A DNA stretch of 16,362 nucleotides from Candidatus Omnitrophota bacterium (lineage in GTDB: Bacteria > Omnitrophota > Gorgyraeia > Gygaellales > Profunditerraquicolaceae), in the NCBI GenBank assembly GCA_018818365.1, contig JAHISH010000194.1:1-16362 (forward strand), given 5' to 3'. Below are positions 1 to 7,038 of this stretch, one piece after another; positions within the stretch are counted from its first letter, which is position 1, and the number at the start of each line of letters is the position of its first letter. The translations under genes and the position numbers were made by a program. The notes under the pieces were generated by a model, which saw only the letters and a program-made list of their open reading frames with translations, did no database searches and was not told the origin of the DNA.

Positions 1-125
1 AGCGAGAGTTCCCGCTGTGTCAGGTGAGGGGTCTTGTGCAGCTCTGAAATAAGATAGTACGATGCCTCGTTTTCAGAGCCGTTTTTATGGTTGATTTCTG
101 GGCTTTTAAGGAGTTGTTCAGACAT
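1..125 (-). CDS. MarR-family (EPS-associated type) transcriptional regulator, N-terminus, cut by window edge
   Basis: The frame starts at the ATG at 125-123 and stays open for 41 codons to the window edge, so only the N-terminus is visible. After a short polar leader it reads EASYYLISELHKTPHLTQREL. This matches the first two helices of the winged-helix domain in the small MarR-like regulators found at exopolysaccharide loci, which usually continue with an LGxSLGKTNY-like recognition helix. That helix is outside the window. The expected role is DNA-binding control of the neighbouring polysaccharide genes; this is inferred from family and position. No Shine-Dalgarno sits at normal spacing, but a strong promoter lies directly upstream (133-160), so translation may be leaderless. 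It could instead be a generic helix-turn-helix protein. Confidence 0.68.
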   Translation of the reverse strand, partial: MSEQLLKSPEINHKNGSENEASYYLISELHKTPHLTQRELS

Positions 126-132
126 TGAACAG

Positions 133-160
133 ATTATACCCTCAAAAATTCAGAAGTCAA
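133..160 (-). promoter_or_regulatory. sigma70-type promoter of the MarR-like gene
   Basis: On the minus strand TTGACT (160-155) and a perfect TATAAT (138-133) are separated by 16 bp. The expected transcription start, about 7 nt past the -10 box, falls at positions 126-125, which is the first base of the ATG or one base before it. This gives essentially no 5' leader. Confidence 0.72.
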
Positions 161-218
161 GTAAATTCTTACGGTTTTGTGCCTGAAATTAGGTTGAATT
201 TACTGTTTTTGGAAGGGG

Positions 219-252
219 AAAAACTGTTAGTTCCTAGCTAGGAAAATTTAAC
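219..252 (-). terminator. possible terminator or operator: 14-bp perfect palindrome with T run
   Basis: TTCCTAGCTAGGAA (231-244) is a perfect palindrome, extended outward by GTTA (226-229) and TAAC (249-252). On the minus strand the hairpin lies 7 nt past the stop of the epimerase gene and is followed, after a few bases, by five T (223-219). It could end the long minus-strand array. A symmetric dyad between this array and the MarR-like gene could equally be an operator. The stem is short, so the call is tentative. Confidence 0.4.
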
Positions 253-259
253 AGAAATA

Positions 260-1330
260 TTAAGTCAAAGCGGTCTTTAGCTGACCTTCACAAGAGCGAA
301 TCCAGTTATAGGTATCCAAAAGAGCCTCTTGAGGTGTCTTTTGTGGTTGCCAGCCAATGTCAGAGTAGACCTTACGGTAATCAGTCAAATAAATAGAAAC
401 GTCCCCTTGCCGAGTCTGAATTTCACTGCTGATTTCAATGCGATTACCGGTAATCTCCTGGCAAATCTGGGTAGTCTCAAGCAAAGATAAACTGATATCC
501 TTACCCCCTCCCACATTGTAAACCTTACCGCTAATAGCGGGTAAATTAGCAATTTGCAGGTCTATTAGGGTACTTAAATCGTCTATGTGCAGCAGATCCC
601 TCACCTGCTTTCCTTTCCCGCCAAAGCCAATATACGAAAGAGGCTTTTTGAAATAATGCGCCAGCATCCAGAGGCTAAACACCCCTTGGTCAACTTTTCC
701 GAACTGCCAGGGGCCAGCTATCACCCCACAACGGTTAACCACCCCTTTTATTCCGTATGCTGCCAGATACTCCTGTAGAATAACCTCTGAAGCTAATTTT
801 GTGGCTCCGTACAGAGATTTAGGCCCATCTAAACTAAAGCTTTCGTTCACCCCTTCTTCTGACCATCCTGAAACCGCCTGCCCAGGCATCCATTCAAAAC
901 GAGTCTCTTTTTCAACGGTCTTGATCAAATTGAGAGTTTCATAAGGATACACTCGGCTTGTAGAGAGGAAAATAAGATCTAAATGGTTCTTGCGGGCTAA
1001 CTCTAGGCAATTCAAGGTGCCCACGAGATTCGTCTTGAGGACATACATCGGGTTATCCCCATACCCGGCTAATACAGAAGGCTCTGCAGAACACTCGATG
1101 AGCAACCCATCTCTTATATCATGCGCCAGGTCTTCTGGACAACGGATATCGCCATGCATAAATTCAACGCCGGATTCTTTCAAACGGGTAAGGGTCAATT
1201 CGCTTCCTCGCCTTTTAAGATTATCCAATACGATTACTCTTAGCGCAGGATATTTCTTTTTTAAATAAACCGCTAGGTTGCTCCCGACAAAACCTGCGCC
1301 GCCGGTGACTAATAGAGTTTGATAGTTCAT
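260..1330 (-). CDS. NAD-dependent sugar epimerase/dehydratase, CDP-paratose 2-epimerase-like
   Basis: Extended short-chain dehydrogenase of 356 aa. The N-terminal NAD-binding motif GGAGFVG is at residues 10-16, the STSRVYP segment at 123-129, and the catalytic Tyr-x3-Lys is intact as Y174-GAT-K178. SAEPSV (81-86) and the QVRDLLHIDD region resemble CDP-paratose/tyvelose-type epimerases. It likely changes the configuration of a nucleotide-activated sugar for a surface glycan; the substrate cannot be read from sequence. The start is the ATG at 1330, preceded by a G-rich Shine-Dalgarno (GGGGGG, about 7 nt upstream). An in-frame ATG at 1369 is rejected because the extra 13 residues are encoded by repeat sequence. 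It is one of two related but divergent epimerases flanking the kinase cassette at 1405-2136. Confidence 0.85.
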   Translation of the reverse strand: MNYQTLLVTGGAGFVGSNLAVYLKKKYPALRVIVLDNLKRRGSELTLTRLKESGVEFMHGDIRCPEDLAHDIRDGLLIECSAEPSVLAGYGDNPMYVLKTNLVGTLNCLELARKNHLDLIFLSTSRVYPYETLNLIKTVEKETRFEWMPGQAVSGWSEEGVNESFSLDGPKSLYGATKLASEVILQEYLAAYGIKGVVNRCGVIAGPWQFGKVDQGVFSLWMLAHYFKKPLSYIGFGGKGKQVRDLLHIDDLSTLIDLQIANLPAISGKVYNVGGGKDISLSLLETTQICQEITGNRIEISSEIQTRQGDVSIYLTDYRKVYSDIGWQPQKTPQEALLDTYNWIRSCEGQLKTALT

Positions 1331-1346
1331 AGAGTTACCCCCCATT

Positions 1347-1402
1347 AGGGACAGTTCCCTTCGCCTCAATTCTTGTCAATAACTTTCGGGAACAGTCCCT
1401 GT
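1347..1402. repeat. 56-bp palindromic-armed repeat, copy 1
   Basis: The arms AGGGACAGTTCCC (1347-1359) and GGGAACAGTCCCT (1388-1400) are inverted with 11 of 13 positions pairing, around a core that includes TCAATAACTTTC. By eye, 49 of 56 bases match copy 2 (2164-2219) in the same orientation, and the last 27 bases are identical. The copy lies between the start of the 260-1330 gene and the end of the small gene at 1405-1557. Confidence 0.85.
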
Positions 1403-1404
1403 AC

Positions 1405-1557
1405 TTATTTAAGCGTATGCGGAGAGATGCGGACAGCTTTACCATTCTTCCATACCGCTAGATAACGTCCTGACTTTTTATGCCGCTCCACAACTTCTCG
1501 CACTGCTTCTTTTAATGCCACCTCGGCCTTATCCTGCAAAGTCATTCTTTTCTTCAT
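1405..1557 (-). CDS. 50-aa protein coupled to the Zeta-like kinase (putative antitoxin/partner)
   Basis: The ATG at 1557 directly follows the TAA of the kinase gene with no spacing, which points to translational coupling; GAGGA about 6 nt upstream can serve as ribosome site. The product begins MKKRMTLQDKAEVALKEAV, a charged, probably helical N-terminal half (residues about 6-28), and ends in a short beta-like part (YLAVWKNGKAVRIS). I cannot assign it to a named family. Its size, charge and position immediately after a Zeta-type kinase suggest an antitoxin or regulatory partner. If so, the order (kinase first) is the reverse of the classical epsilon-zeta and PezAT operons. Function is inferred from context only. 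Confidence 0.7.
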   Translation of the reverse strand: MKKRMTLQDKAEVALKEAVREVVERHKKSGRYLAVWKNGKAVRISPHTLK

Positions 1558-2136
1558 TTATGTCCTCGCACACATTCTTATGATTTCAAACATCTCTTTA
1601 TTAACAACCTCTCTATGGCCATTGAGACTTTTCGCGATCAATACCGGTTTTGCTTGGGAATTATCGAATAACATCCATGAATCAAGCAACGGCTCGTACA
1701 AACCAAAGAAATTATTGATACCGCGAATAAAACGCCTACGTACATCAGCGACAGGCACATGATGCCCCCCCTCTGCAACCCTATCTCTAATACGAGCAAT
1801 GGCTAACTCAGCACTAGGAATCCAAAGAAAAAACAAGTGCAGAACATACCCTCTTGCCTTCAAATGTGAAAGCAAGCCCGCATGTGACTTCCCAGATAAA
1901 GTCGTCTCAAAAGCAAAGTCAACGCCGCGCTGCGCGAATTCATGAATTTGCTGCAATACGAGTTTTCCAGCCTTAATCGCCGCGGTCTGCGGCTTAAAAG
2001 GAGCCAATCCTTGCGCAATAAGGTCAGCATTGACAAAATTCGGACAATCTGCATAATTTGGCAGAAACTTCTTAGCAAAAGTAGTCTTTCCAGATCCGTT
2101 TGGGCCTGCGATAATGTAGACTGCTTTATTTTTCAA
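1558..2136 (-). CDS. Zeta-toxin-like P-loop kinase (COG4185-type ATPase)
   Basis: 192 aa. A Walker A motif GPNGSGKTT (residues 11-19) follows the first beta strand. The segments FVNADLIAQGL and FAFETTLSG are hallmarks of the Zeta-like predicted ATPases of COG4185, and an Arg-rich GGHHVP...RRRF region fits the lid. Zeta toxins phosphorylate UDP-N-acetylglucosamine and block cell-wall synthesis; many COG4185 members are untested, so toxicity is inferred. The start chosen is TTG at 2136, because AAGGAG (2148-2143) sits 6 nt upstream and the protein then begins MKNKAVYIIAGPNG. A longer TTG frame from 2196 begins inside repeat copy 2 and is rejected. It is coupled to the 50-aa gene downstream, and the pair is bracketed by 56-bp repeats. 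Confidence 0.82.
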   Translation of the reverse strand: MKNKAVYIIAGPNGSGKTTFAKKFLPNYADCPNFVNADLIAQGLAPFKPQTAAIKAGKLVLQQIHEFAQRGVDFAFETTLSGKSHAGLLSHLKARGYVLHLFFLWIPSAELAIARIRDRVAEGGHHVPVADVRRRFIRGINNFFGLYEPLLDSWMLFDNSQAKPVLIAKSLNGHREVVNKEMFEIIRMCART

Positions 2137-2163
2137 TAAAAACTCCTTTTGAAGAATACCTTT

Positions 2164-2219
2164 TGGGACAGTTCCCTCAGCCTGAATTATGTTCAATAAC
2201 TTTCGGGAACAGTCCCTGT
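2164..2219. repeat. 56-bp palindromic-armed repeat, copy 2
   Basis: Same architecture and orientation as copy 1: GGGACAGTTCCC (2165-2176), a core containing GCCTGAATTATG and TCAATAACTTTC, then GGGAACAGTCCC. It lies upstream of the kinase gene, so copies 1 and 2 bracket that two-gene cassette as direct repeats. Confidence 0.85.
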
Positions 2220-2247
2220 TCGACGATACCTTTCAGACACCTTCTTA

Positions 2248-2302
2248 AGGGTCAATCCCCTTAGCCTGAATTAGATTCAATAAGTTCGCAGACAAACCCT
2301 GT
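2248..2302. repeat. degenerate third copy of the 56-bp repeat
   Basis: AGGGTCAATCCCC, TTAGCCTGAATTAGATTCAATAAG and a C-rich right arm ending in CCCTGT align with copy 2 after one gap. The right arm has lost most of its pairing with the left. It lies 28 bp from copy 2 in the same orientation, just beyond the stop of the 2311-3375 gene. Confidence 0.7.
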
Positions 2303-2310
2303 CCAAGATT

Positions 2311-3375
2311 TCATTTCTTCAATAACTCTTTCTGCAATGCAAAGATTTCCTTTATGGTCTTCTCAATATCATACGTGAAATCCCACTCTGGATAATGTGA
2401 TTTAAATTTCGAGACGTCGCTTATCCACCAGATATGATCACCGATCCTATTCTTTTTTATATACTCGCATGATAATTTTTCACCGCTTATCTTCTCGCAC
2501 AACTCAATTGCCTCGATCATTGAAACATTAGCGAATCTGCTGCCGCCCATATTGTAGGCCTCTCCGCAGCGCGGCGCTTGAAAGAAATGGTAAAACGCGT
2601 TCACTAGATCGTGTGAATGGATATTGTCCCTGACCTGCTTCTTTTTATATCCGTAAATAGTATACTTCCGATGGGTAATGCAACACTTTACCAGATACGA
2701 TAAGAAACCATGCAACTCAGCACCGGAGTGCGCCGGCCCTGTCAAACATCCCCCTCGGAAGATCCCTGTCTTCAAACCAAAATACTTGCCGTATTCCTGC
2801 ACCATTACATCAGCGGCCACTTTTGAAGCACCGAAAACGCTATGCAGGGAATTATCGATGCTCATCGACTCATCGATCCCTTTATAGTAGCGATGCTCGG
2901 GAGGCAATTCATAACGCGTCTCTAACTCCACCAGTGGAAGCGAATTAGGCAGGTCTCCGTAGACTTTATTGGTCGAGGTAAAAATAAAAACAGCCTTAGA
3001 AGCTAACTTTCTTAAACCTTCAAGCAGAATCACCGTGCCTTGCGCATTGACACTAAAATCAATCATTGGAGCCTTCGCTGCCCAATCATGGGAAGGTTGC
3101 GCTGCCGCGTGCACGATAAGCGCGATATCACTACCGTAGCGATTCAATATACCAAAGATACCCCTATCGTCGCGGATATCGATATCATAGTGGCGGTAAT
3201 TTTTGAATTGCGCCTGAAGCCGTCTTCTATTCCATACAATGCTGCCGTCTTCGCCAAAGAAAGATTTACGCATGTTATTATCGACTCCGACGACATCAAA
3301 GCCCTTTTCGCAAAAAAACTTCACGGCCTCAGACCCTATTAAACCGCAAGAACCGGTGATGATTGCGACTGCCAT
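2311..3375 (-). CDS. CDP-paratose 2-epimerase-like NAD-dependent epimerase
   Basis: 354 aa extended SDR protein. The nucleotide-binding loop is GSCGLIGS (residues 8-15). [10 protein letters not shown] (91-100), TSTNKVYGD (133-141), FRGGCLTGP and ELHGFLSYL are signatures of the tyvelose-type (CDP-paratose 2-epimerase) group. The Tyr of the usual YxxxK is Phe here (F181-GAS-K185). From memory other members of this subgroup share this, but it still distinguishes the protein from the epimerase at 260-1330, which keeps Tyr. The likely role is C2 epimerisation or related redox chemistry on a nucleotide sugar for a surface glycan. No CDP-glucose synthesis genes are visible, so the substrate is open. 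It starts 27 bp after the 74-aa gene. No strong Shine-Dalgarno precedes the ATG at 3375. Confidence 0.85.
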   Translation of the reverse strand: MAVAIITGSCGLIGSEAVKFFCEKGFDVVGVDNNMRKSFFGEDGSIVWNRRRLQAQFKNYRHYDIDIRDDRGIFGILNRYGSDIALIVHAAAQPSHDWAAKAPMIDFSVNAQGTVILLEGLRKLASKAVFIFTSTNKVYGDLPNSLPLVELETRYELPPEHRYYKGIDESMSIDNSLHSVFGASKVAADVMVQEYGKYFGLKTGIFRGGCLTGPAHSGAELHGFLSYLVKCCITHRKYTIYGYKKKQVRDNIHSHDLVNAFYHFFQAPRCGEAYNMGGSRFANVSMIEAIELCEKISGEKLSCEYIKKNRIGDHIWWISDVSKFKSHYPEWDFTYDIEKTIKEIFALQKELLKK

Positions 3376-3402
3376 AATCTTTGCGTGAGTAAATGAAGCT
3401 GG

Positions 3403-3627
3403 CTATAATTTATTAGCGCCAGTCTTAATCCTCCGGAATGCCCGGACAGGATGCCCTAAAAAGGCATTACAATCGTCTAAAAACGAGATTATCCGATCAA
3501 TATCTATCTTGCCGTCTACCAGGAACGGATTGTATCGGTGCGACAAGATGGCCCGCGAGTTGCGGCGTAAACGCGCGCAAGACGCGGCTTCCTTTAATTC
3601 CTTTTTTTCTTCATTGCTCAGTGCCAT
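3403..3627 (-). CDS. 74-aa protein paired with the nucleotidyltransferase
   Basis: The start is the ATG at 3627, with GCGAGG a few bases upstream and the product beginning MALSNEEKKELKEAASCARL; an in-frame codon at 3690 would add a low-complexity Arg-rich leader and is rejected. The N-terminal third is charged and helical. The C-terminal part reads KIDIDRIISFLDDCNAFLGH and ends in a basic FRRIKTG segment. I do not recognise a named family, though similar small proteins next to nucleotidyltransferase genes are familiar to me. It overlaps the end of the nucleotidyltransferase gene by 17 bp, so the two are probably translated together. A role as partner or antitoxin of that enzyme is inference. 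Confidence 0.72.
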   Translation of the reverse strand: MALSNEEKKELKEAASCARLRRNSRAILSHRYNPFLVDGKIDIDRIISFLDDCNAFLGHPVRAFRRIKTGANKL

Positions 3628-4165
3628 AAAACCTCGCCTTGAATTTATTAAACGCCTCCTCCTGCTCAAAGAGGGAAAAGTACTCTGCAAGCAAGGGCCA
3701 ATCTAAAGTCGCGCGGCAAGATTCCAGCAACGCTTCTATATCCGCGTATTCCCGGTTTTCCCGCTGCGGGTCATTGGCCAGTGCCTGGAGTTTCAGGCCG
3801 ATTATATCCTCCGGCTTTAGGACACATATCTTTAATTCCCCCCCAAAGGCTTCCTTTTCTATTGCCCTTGCCAGCATGCTCTTTGAAACTTTCCTGAAGG
3901 CATGAATAAAATCGACCTCTCCGAATAATTTCACCGCAGAGACATACTGGGAAACATCCTCGCTTTTATGCCGGCATTCGTAACCAAGCTCCTTCATAAT
4001 AGTATCAACCTGGGGCCATTGCTCGTTAAGGATGAGAAAATCCAAATCCAGGGTTGCTCTCGGAACACCCAGTATGCCTACCGCGAAACCGCCGATAAGG
4101 GCATAGCGGATATCAGATTCTTTAAACTCCTTTACCAGCGTCTTTAACGTCTCCCTAAAATCCAT
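3611..4165 (-). CDS. nucleotidyltransferase (MNT/AbiEii-like superfamily)
   Basis: 184 aa. GGFAVGILGVPRATLDLD (residues 25-42) is the pol-beta-superfamily nucleotidyltransferase signature. D40 and D42 are the metal-binding pair and D85 in FGEVDFIHAF is a plausible third carboxylate. The C-terminal half carries the ILKPEDIIGLKLQA-like segment (VLKPEDIIGLKLQALAND), common to these small nucleotidyltransferases, followed by helices. Members act as toxins, antitoxins or phage-defence components that transfer nucleotides to RNA or protein; which one applies here cannot be decided. The ATG at 4165 overlaps the end of rmlB by 11 bp and the gene overlaps the 74-aa partner downstream by 17 bp. This two-gene module therefore sits inside a sugar-biosynthesis run. 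Confidence 0.8.
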   Translation of the reverse strand: MDFRETLKTLVKEFKESDIRYALIGGFAVGILGVPRATLDLDFLILNEQWPQVDTIMKELGYECRHKSEDVSQYVSAVKLFGEVDFIHAFRKVSKSMLARAIEKEAFGGELKICVLKPEDIIGLKLQALANDPQRENREYADIEALLESCRATLDWPLLAEYFSLFEQEEAFNKFKARFYGTEQ

Positions 4166-5162
4166 AATTATAAGAACGGTCAGTGTATAAAGCTGCGATA
4201 CGGCGGTGTTTATTTAAAAGCCACGATTTATTCTCCAGATAGGAGCGCACTGTTAGTTTTAGCCCGGTCTTTAACGTTATCTTAGGCTGCCAACCACAAT
4301 CCCTTCTTACTTTCGAAGAATCCAAGTAATAGCGCGTATCGTGGCCCGGCCGATCTTTGACAAACTTTATCAACGTCTTAGGCCGCCCCATTATCTCCAG
4401 GAGCATCCTCACCAGCTCAATATTTTGTCTTTCTTCATTACTGCCCAGATTGTAAACCTGGCCGTTCTTCCCTCTTTTGACGACGGATAAAATCCCCTCT
4501 ACGCAATCCTCCACATACAGCCATTCGCGCATGTTTTTTCCGTCGGCATAGAGAGGGATTTCTTCTCTCCGCGATGCCTTCAGGATGGCCAGGGGAATAA
4601 GTTTCTCAGGATACTGCCACGGCCCGTAATTATTACTCGGGCGGATAATAATCGCGGGAAACCCATAGGTACGCATGTATGATTTAATCAATAGATCCGC
4701 CGCAGCTTTTGAAGCCGCATAGGGGCTACTAGGCCTTAAAGGCGAATCTTCGATGAAACTCCCCCTTCGGGTATCTCCGTAGACTTCGTCCGTCGAGATA
4801 TGTAAAAATTTTTTTATTCCCACCTGCCGCGCGGCATCCATTAAAACCTGCGTGCCCTCAATATTTGTCCTCAAGAAAGCCTGTGCATCAATGATACTTC
4901 TATCCACATGCGACTCTGCGGCAAAATGCACAATTAACGTAGGCCTGGCCTTCTTAAAAATTCCCTTAACCTTCTTTTTATCGCATATATCAACTTTATG
5001 GAACGTAAACCGCCCTTTTACCTGATCGAGCCGGCCAAGGTCACCGGCGTAGGTAATCTTATCAAGCACTATCGGCCTTATATTCTTGCGCACTAAAAGC
5101 CGCACAAATGCACTCCCGATAAAACCCGCGCCACCGGTTATTAATATAGTTTGTTTAACCAT
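4155..5162 (-). CDS. rmlB: dTDP-glucose 4,6-dehydratase
   Basis: 335 aa, normal for RmlB. It converts dTDP-glucose to dTDP-4-keto-6-deoxyglucose in the cytoplasm, the second step of dTDP-L-rhamnose synthesis. Visible motifs are the NAD loop GGAGFIG (residues 10-16), AAESHVDRS (81-89), STDEVYGD (123-130; the Thr-Asp-Glu catalytic triad), YAASK (148-152) and RPSNNYGPWQYPEKLIP. The C-terminus is slightly longer and more basic than usual (RSYLENKSWLLNKHRRI). The ATG at 5162 has no clear Shine-Dalgarno. The gene lies 198 bp after the NRS/ER-like gene, separated by a decayed gene fragment, and supplies that enzyme's expected substrate. Confidence 0.96.
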   Translation of the reverse strand: MVKQTILITGGAGFIGSAFVRLLVRKNIRPIVLDKITYAGDLGRLDQVKGRFTFHKVDICDKKKVKGIFKKARPTLIVHFAAESHVDRSIIDAQAFLRTNIEGTQVLMDAARQVGIKKFLHISTDEVYGDTRRGSFIEDSPLRPSSPYAASKAAADLLIKSYMRTYGFPAIIIRPSNNYGPWQYPEKLIPLAILKASRREEIPLYADGKNMREWLYVEDCVEGILSVVKRGKNGQVYNLGSNEERQNIELVRMLLEIMGRPKTLIKFVKDRPGHDTRYYLDSSKVRRDCGWQPKITLKTGLKLTVRSYLENKSWLLNKHRRIAALYTDRSYNYGF

Positions 5163-5211
5163 GAGAATGAGTTATGTGTATGAGTCGGGGAATAAGGATG
5201 TGGACGAGTTA

Positions 5212-5349
5212 TTAACTGACCTTACTCTTCCAACTCTCCCCTAACCTATACAACTGCTTTCCTGCAATATCGTACTCTTTTATTAAATTCTCTACTAATT
5301 CAGTTCCAAGATATTTAAGATAAAGATCCTTACAATCTCGACTCACTAC
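5212..5349 (-). pseudogene. C-terminal remnant of a small helical protein (four-helix-bundle/23S rRNA-IVP-like)
   Basis: The gap between the NRS/ER-like gene and rmlB holds an open stretch of 45 codons ending in TAA (5214-5212), with no start codon and a stop just upstream (5352-5350). The product contains LKYLGTELVENLIKEYD and KQLYRLGESWK, which resembles the last helix of the four-helix-bundle proteins often encoded within 23S rRNA intervening sequences or near mobile DNA. It is flanked on both sides by short GAGT/TGAGTCG-like words (around 5163-5190 and 5336-5352). I read it as a truncated remnant. The family assignment is from memory of the pattern and is moderate at best. Confidence 0.45.
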
Positions 5350-5360
5350 TCACAACCCAC

Positions 5361-6179
5361 CTACACCCCTGTAACATACCCACGCACGCATTCTTCAAGT
5401 ATATCGTTTATGTGACGAACTACAAATCCTGTCCTCTCTAATTTCCTCGTCGATAATAAGAGATTGGTTCTGGTAAGGCGCAGTGTACCAAAAGGTATCA
5501 CTTGATAGCGGGAATCGGGAACATATTTATTATATAATCCCATTAATTCCGGATAACGCAATGCCCCTTTATTGACTATATTAAATATTCCTCTCGCATC
5601 TTTTTGGATCAAATGCTTCAGCGCGCGGACGAAATCGGGGACATAGGTGACTGAATTGGGAAGATCAATAATAGTGCGATAACGAATAAGTTTTGTAAGC
5701 AGATTCTTCGGGTGCGGCCTGCAGTCTAAAGGGACACGGGGCCTTGCGATAAGCACGTTGTATTGCGCGCTTAATGCCTCTAACGCCCGCTCAGAATAAA
5801 TTTTACTCCTGCTGTAAAACAAACCGAGAAAATCCGGGGTTTTTGTTTCGGGAAGAGGAATATTGCGACGGTAGTCATAATGATAGATGCACCCGCTGCT
5901 TAAATGCACGAATTTAATTTTCTTTCGGATACACGCCTCTGCCGCCATAATAGGGACAAAACTATTGGCTAAAAGCGTCTTGTCTTTATCCTTTTCGCAC
6001 CCATCGACATTTGCCCCGGTATGCCCGATACAGTTAATCACGATCCGAGGCTTGTAGGTTTGAAGCAGACTCTGCATATCGGAAAACTTACGGATCCTGC
6101 GGCCTGCAATAACCCCACCTAACGTTTCCTGGACCCGTTCCCCGAAAAAACCTTTTCCCAGTATAAGAATCTTAGGCAT
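5361..6179 (-). CDS. NRS/ER (UER1)-like bifunctional dTDP-4-keto-6-deoxyglucose 3,5-epimerase/4-reductase
   Basis: 272 aa SDR protein. It matches the plant nucleotide-rhamnose synthase/epimerase-reductase more closely than standard Rml[13 protein letters not shown] (54-65), SSGCIYHYD (94-102), [13 protein letters not shown] (114-126) and [19 protein letters not shown] (158-176). Y122 and K126 form the reductase YxxxK. C97 and K163 fall where the plant enzyme has the Cys and Lys implicated in the 3,5-epimerase step (C115 and K183, recalled numbering; the residue spacing agrees). It would therefore turn the RmlB product into dTDP-L-rhamnose using NAD(P)H. It overlaps rmlA by 8 bp and precedes rmlB, and no rmlC or rmlD is visible in the window. 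The alternative is a plain RmlD-type reductase with rmlC elsewhere. Confidence 0.85.
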   Translation of the reverse strand: MPKILILGKGFFGERVQETLGGVIAGRRIRKFSDMQSLLQTYKPRIVINCIGHTGANVDGCEKDKDKTLLANSFVPIMAAEACIRKKIKFVHLSSGCIYHYDYRRNIPLPETKTPDFLGLFYSRSKIYSERALEALSAQYNVLIARPRVPLDCRPHPKNLLTKLIRYRTIIDLPNSVTYVPDFVRALKHLIQKDARGIFNIVNKGALRYPELMGLYNKYVPDSRYQVIPFGTLRLTRTNLLLSTRKLERTGFVVRHINDILEECVRGYVTGV

Positions 6180-7038
6180 CTTCCAATAATTCTTTAAGGT
6201 ACTCTCCGTAATGCGTATTGATATTCTTTGCCAACTTTCCTAATTGCGCCTTGGTGATAAATCCCATACGATAGGCGATTTCTTCAGGGCAGCCGATCTT
6301 AAGGCCCTGACGATCTTCGATGGTCTTGATGAAAATTGAGGCGTCAATGAGGGAATCGCAGGTGCCGGTATCAAGCCAGGCATGGCCTCTGGCCAACAAT
6401 CGTGCCTTGAGTTTTCCCTTACGAAGATACTCCTTGTTCACATCGGTAATCTCCAATTCACCTCTAGCGGAAGGCTTGATGCGCTTGGCAATAGCGCAGG
6501 CATCTTTATCATAAAAATAAAGCCCGGCTACAACCCAATTTGATTTTGGGTTCTTTGGCTTCTCTTCGATTGAAACTATCTTTTGTTTCTTATCGAACTC
6601 TATTACCCCGTATCGTTTTGGATCTTTTACATGACAGCCGAAAACACTTGCCCCGCTCTTTAAAGAAGCTGTTTCCGACAAAATCTCCCGAAGATTATGA
6701 CCATAGAATATATTATCTCCCAAGATAAGGCACACCGGTTTGCCGTCGATAAACTCCTCCCCGATAATCAGGCTCTCGGCGATGCCGCGGGGTTTTTCTT
6801 GTTCGGCATATGAAAGTTTAATGCCCAGGTCACTTCCACTTCCTAATAAATCCTTAAAGCGCGGCAGATCCTTAGGGGTAGAGATCAGCAAAATATCCCG
6901 TATCCCCGCAAGCATCAGTACGGATAACGGGTAATAAATCATCGGCTTGTCATATACCGGGAGCAACTGCTTACAAACCCCCTTGGTAATCGGATACAGC
7001 CGCGTTGCCTTACCGCCTGCTAAGATTATCCCTTTCAT
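6172..7038 (-). CDS. rmlA: glucose-1-phosphate thymidylyltransferase
   Basis: 288 aa, standard length. It makes dTDP-glucose from dTTP and glucose 1-phosphate, the first step toward dTDP-rhamnose. The nucleotide-binding signature [11 protein letters not shown] (8-18) is followed by [25 protein letters not shown] (107-113) supplies the metal-binding Asp108, and [20 protein letters not shown] covers the sugar-binding region. Two small departures are Ala11, where Gly or Ser is common, and [10 protein letters not shown] in place of the usual QPSPDGLAQA. GGAAGG lies about 8 nt upstream of the ATG at 7038. It overlaps the SemiSWEET gene by 4 bp (ATGA) and the NRS/ER-like gene by 8 bp, so the three are clearly one transcription unit. 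Confidence 0.96.
   Translation of the reverse strand: MKGIILAGGKATRLYPITKGVCKQLLPVYDKPMIYYPLSVLMLAGIRDILLISTPKDLPRFKDLLGSGSDLGIKLSYAEQEKPRGIAESLIIGEEFIDGKPVCLILGDNIFYGHNLREILSETASLKSGASVFGCHVKDPKRYGVIEFDKKQKIVSIEEKPKNPKSNWVVAGLYFYDKDACAIAKRIKPSARGELEITDVNKEYLRKGKLKARLLARGHAWLDTGTCDSLIDASIFIKTIEDRQGLKIGCPEEIAYRMGFITKAQLGKLAKNINTHYGEYLKELLEDA

Noticed and set aside
1331..1369. Longer N-terminus for the 260-1330 epimerase from an in-frame ATG at 1369
   Set aside because: The 13 extra residues are encoded by the left arm of the 56-bp repeat and its edge, while the ATG at 1330 has a G-rich ribosome site and starts directly at the NAD-binding strand.
2137..2196. Longer N-terminus for the Zeta-like kinase from a TTG at 2196
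   Set aside because: That codon lies within repeat copy 2; the TTG at 2136 has AAGGAG 6 nt upstream and gives the expected protein start.
1347..2302. CRISPR array
   Set aside because: Only three repeat copies, with unequal spacing of about 760 bp and 28 bp, and no regular spacers.
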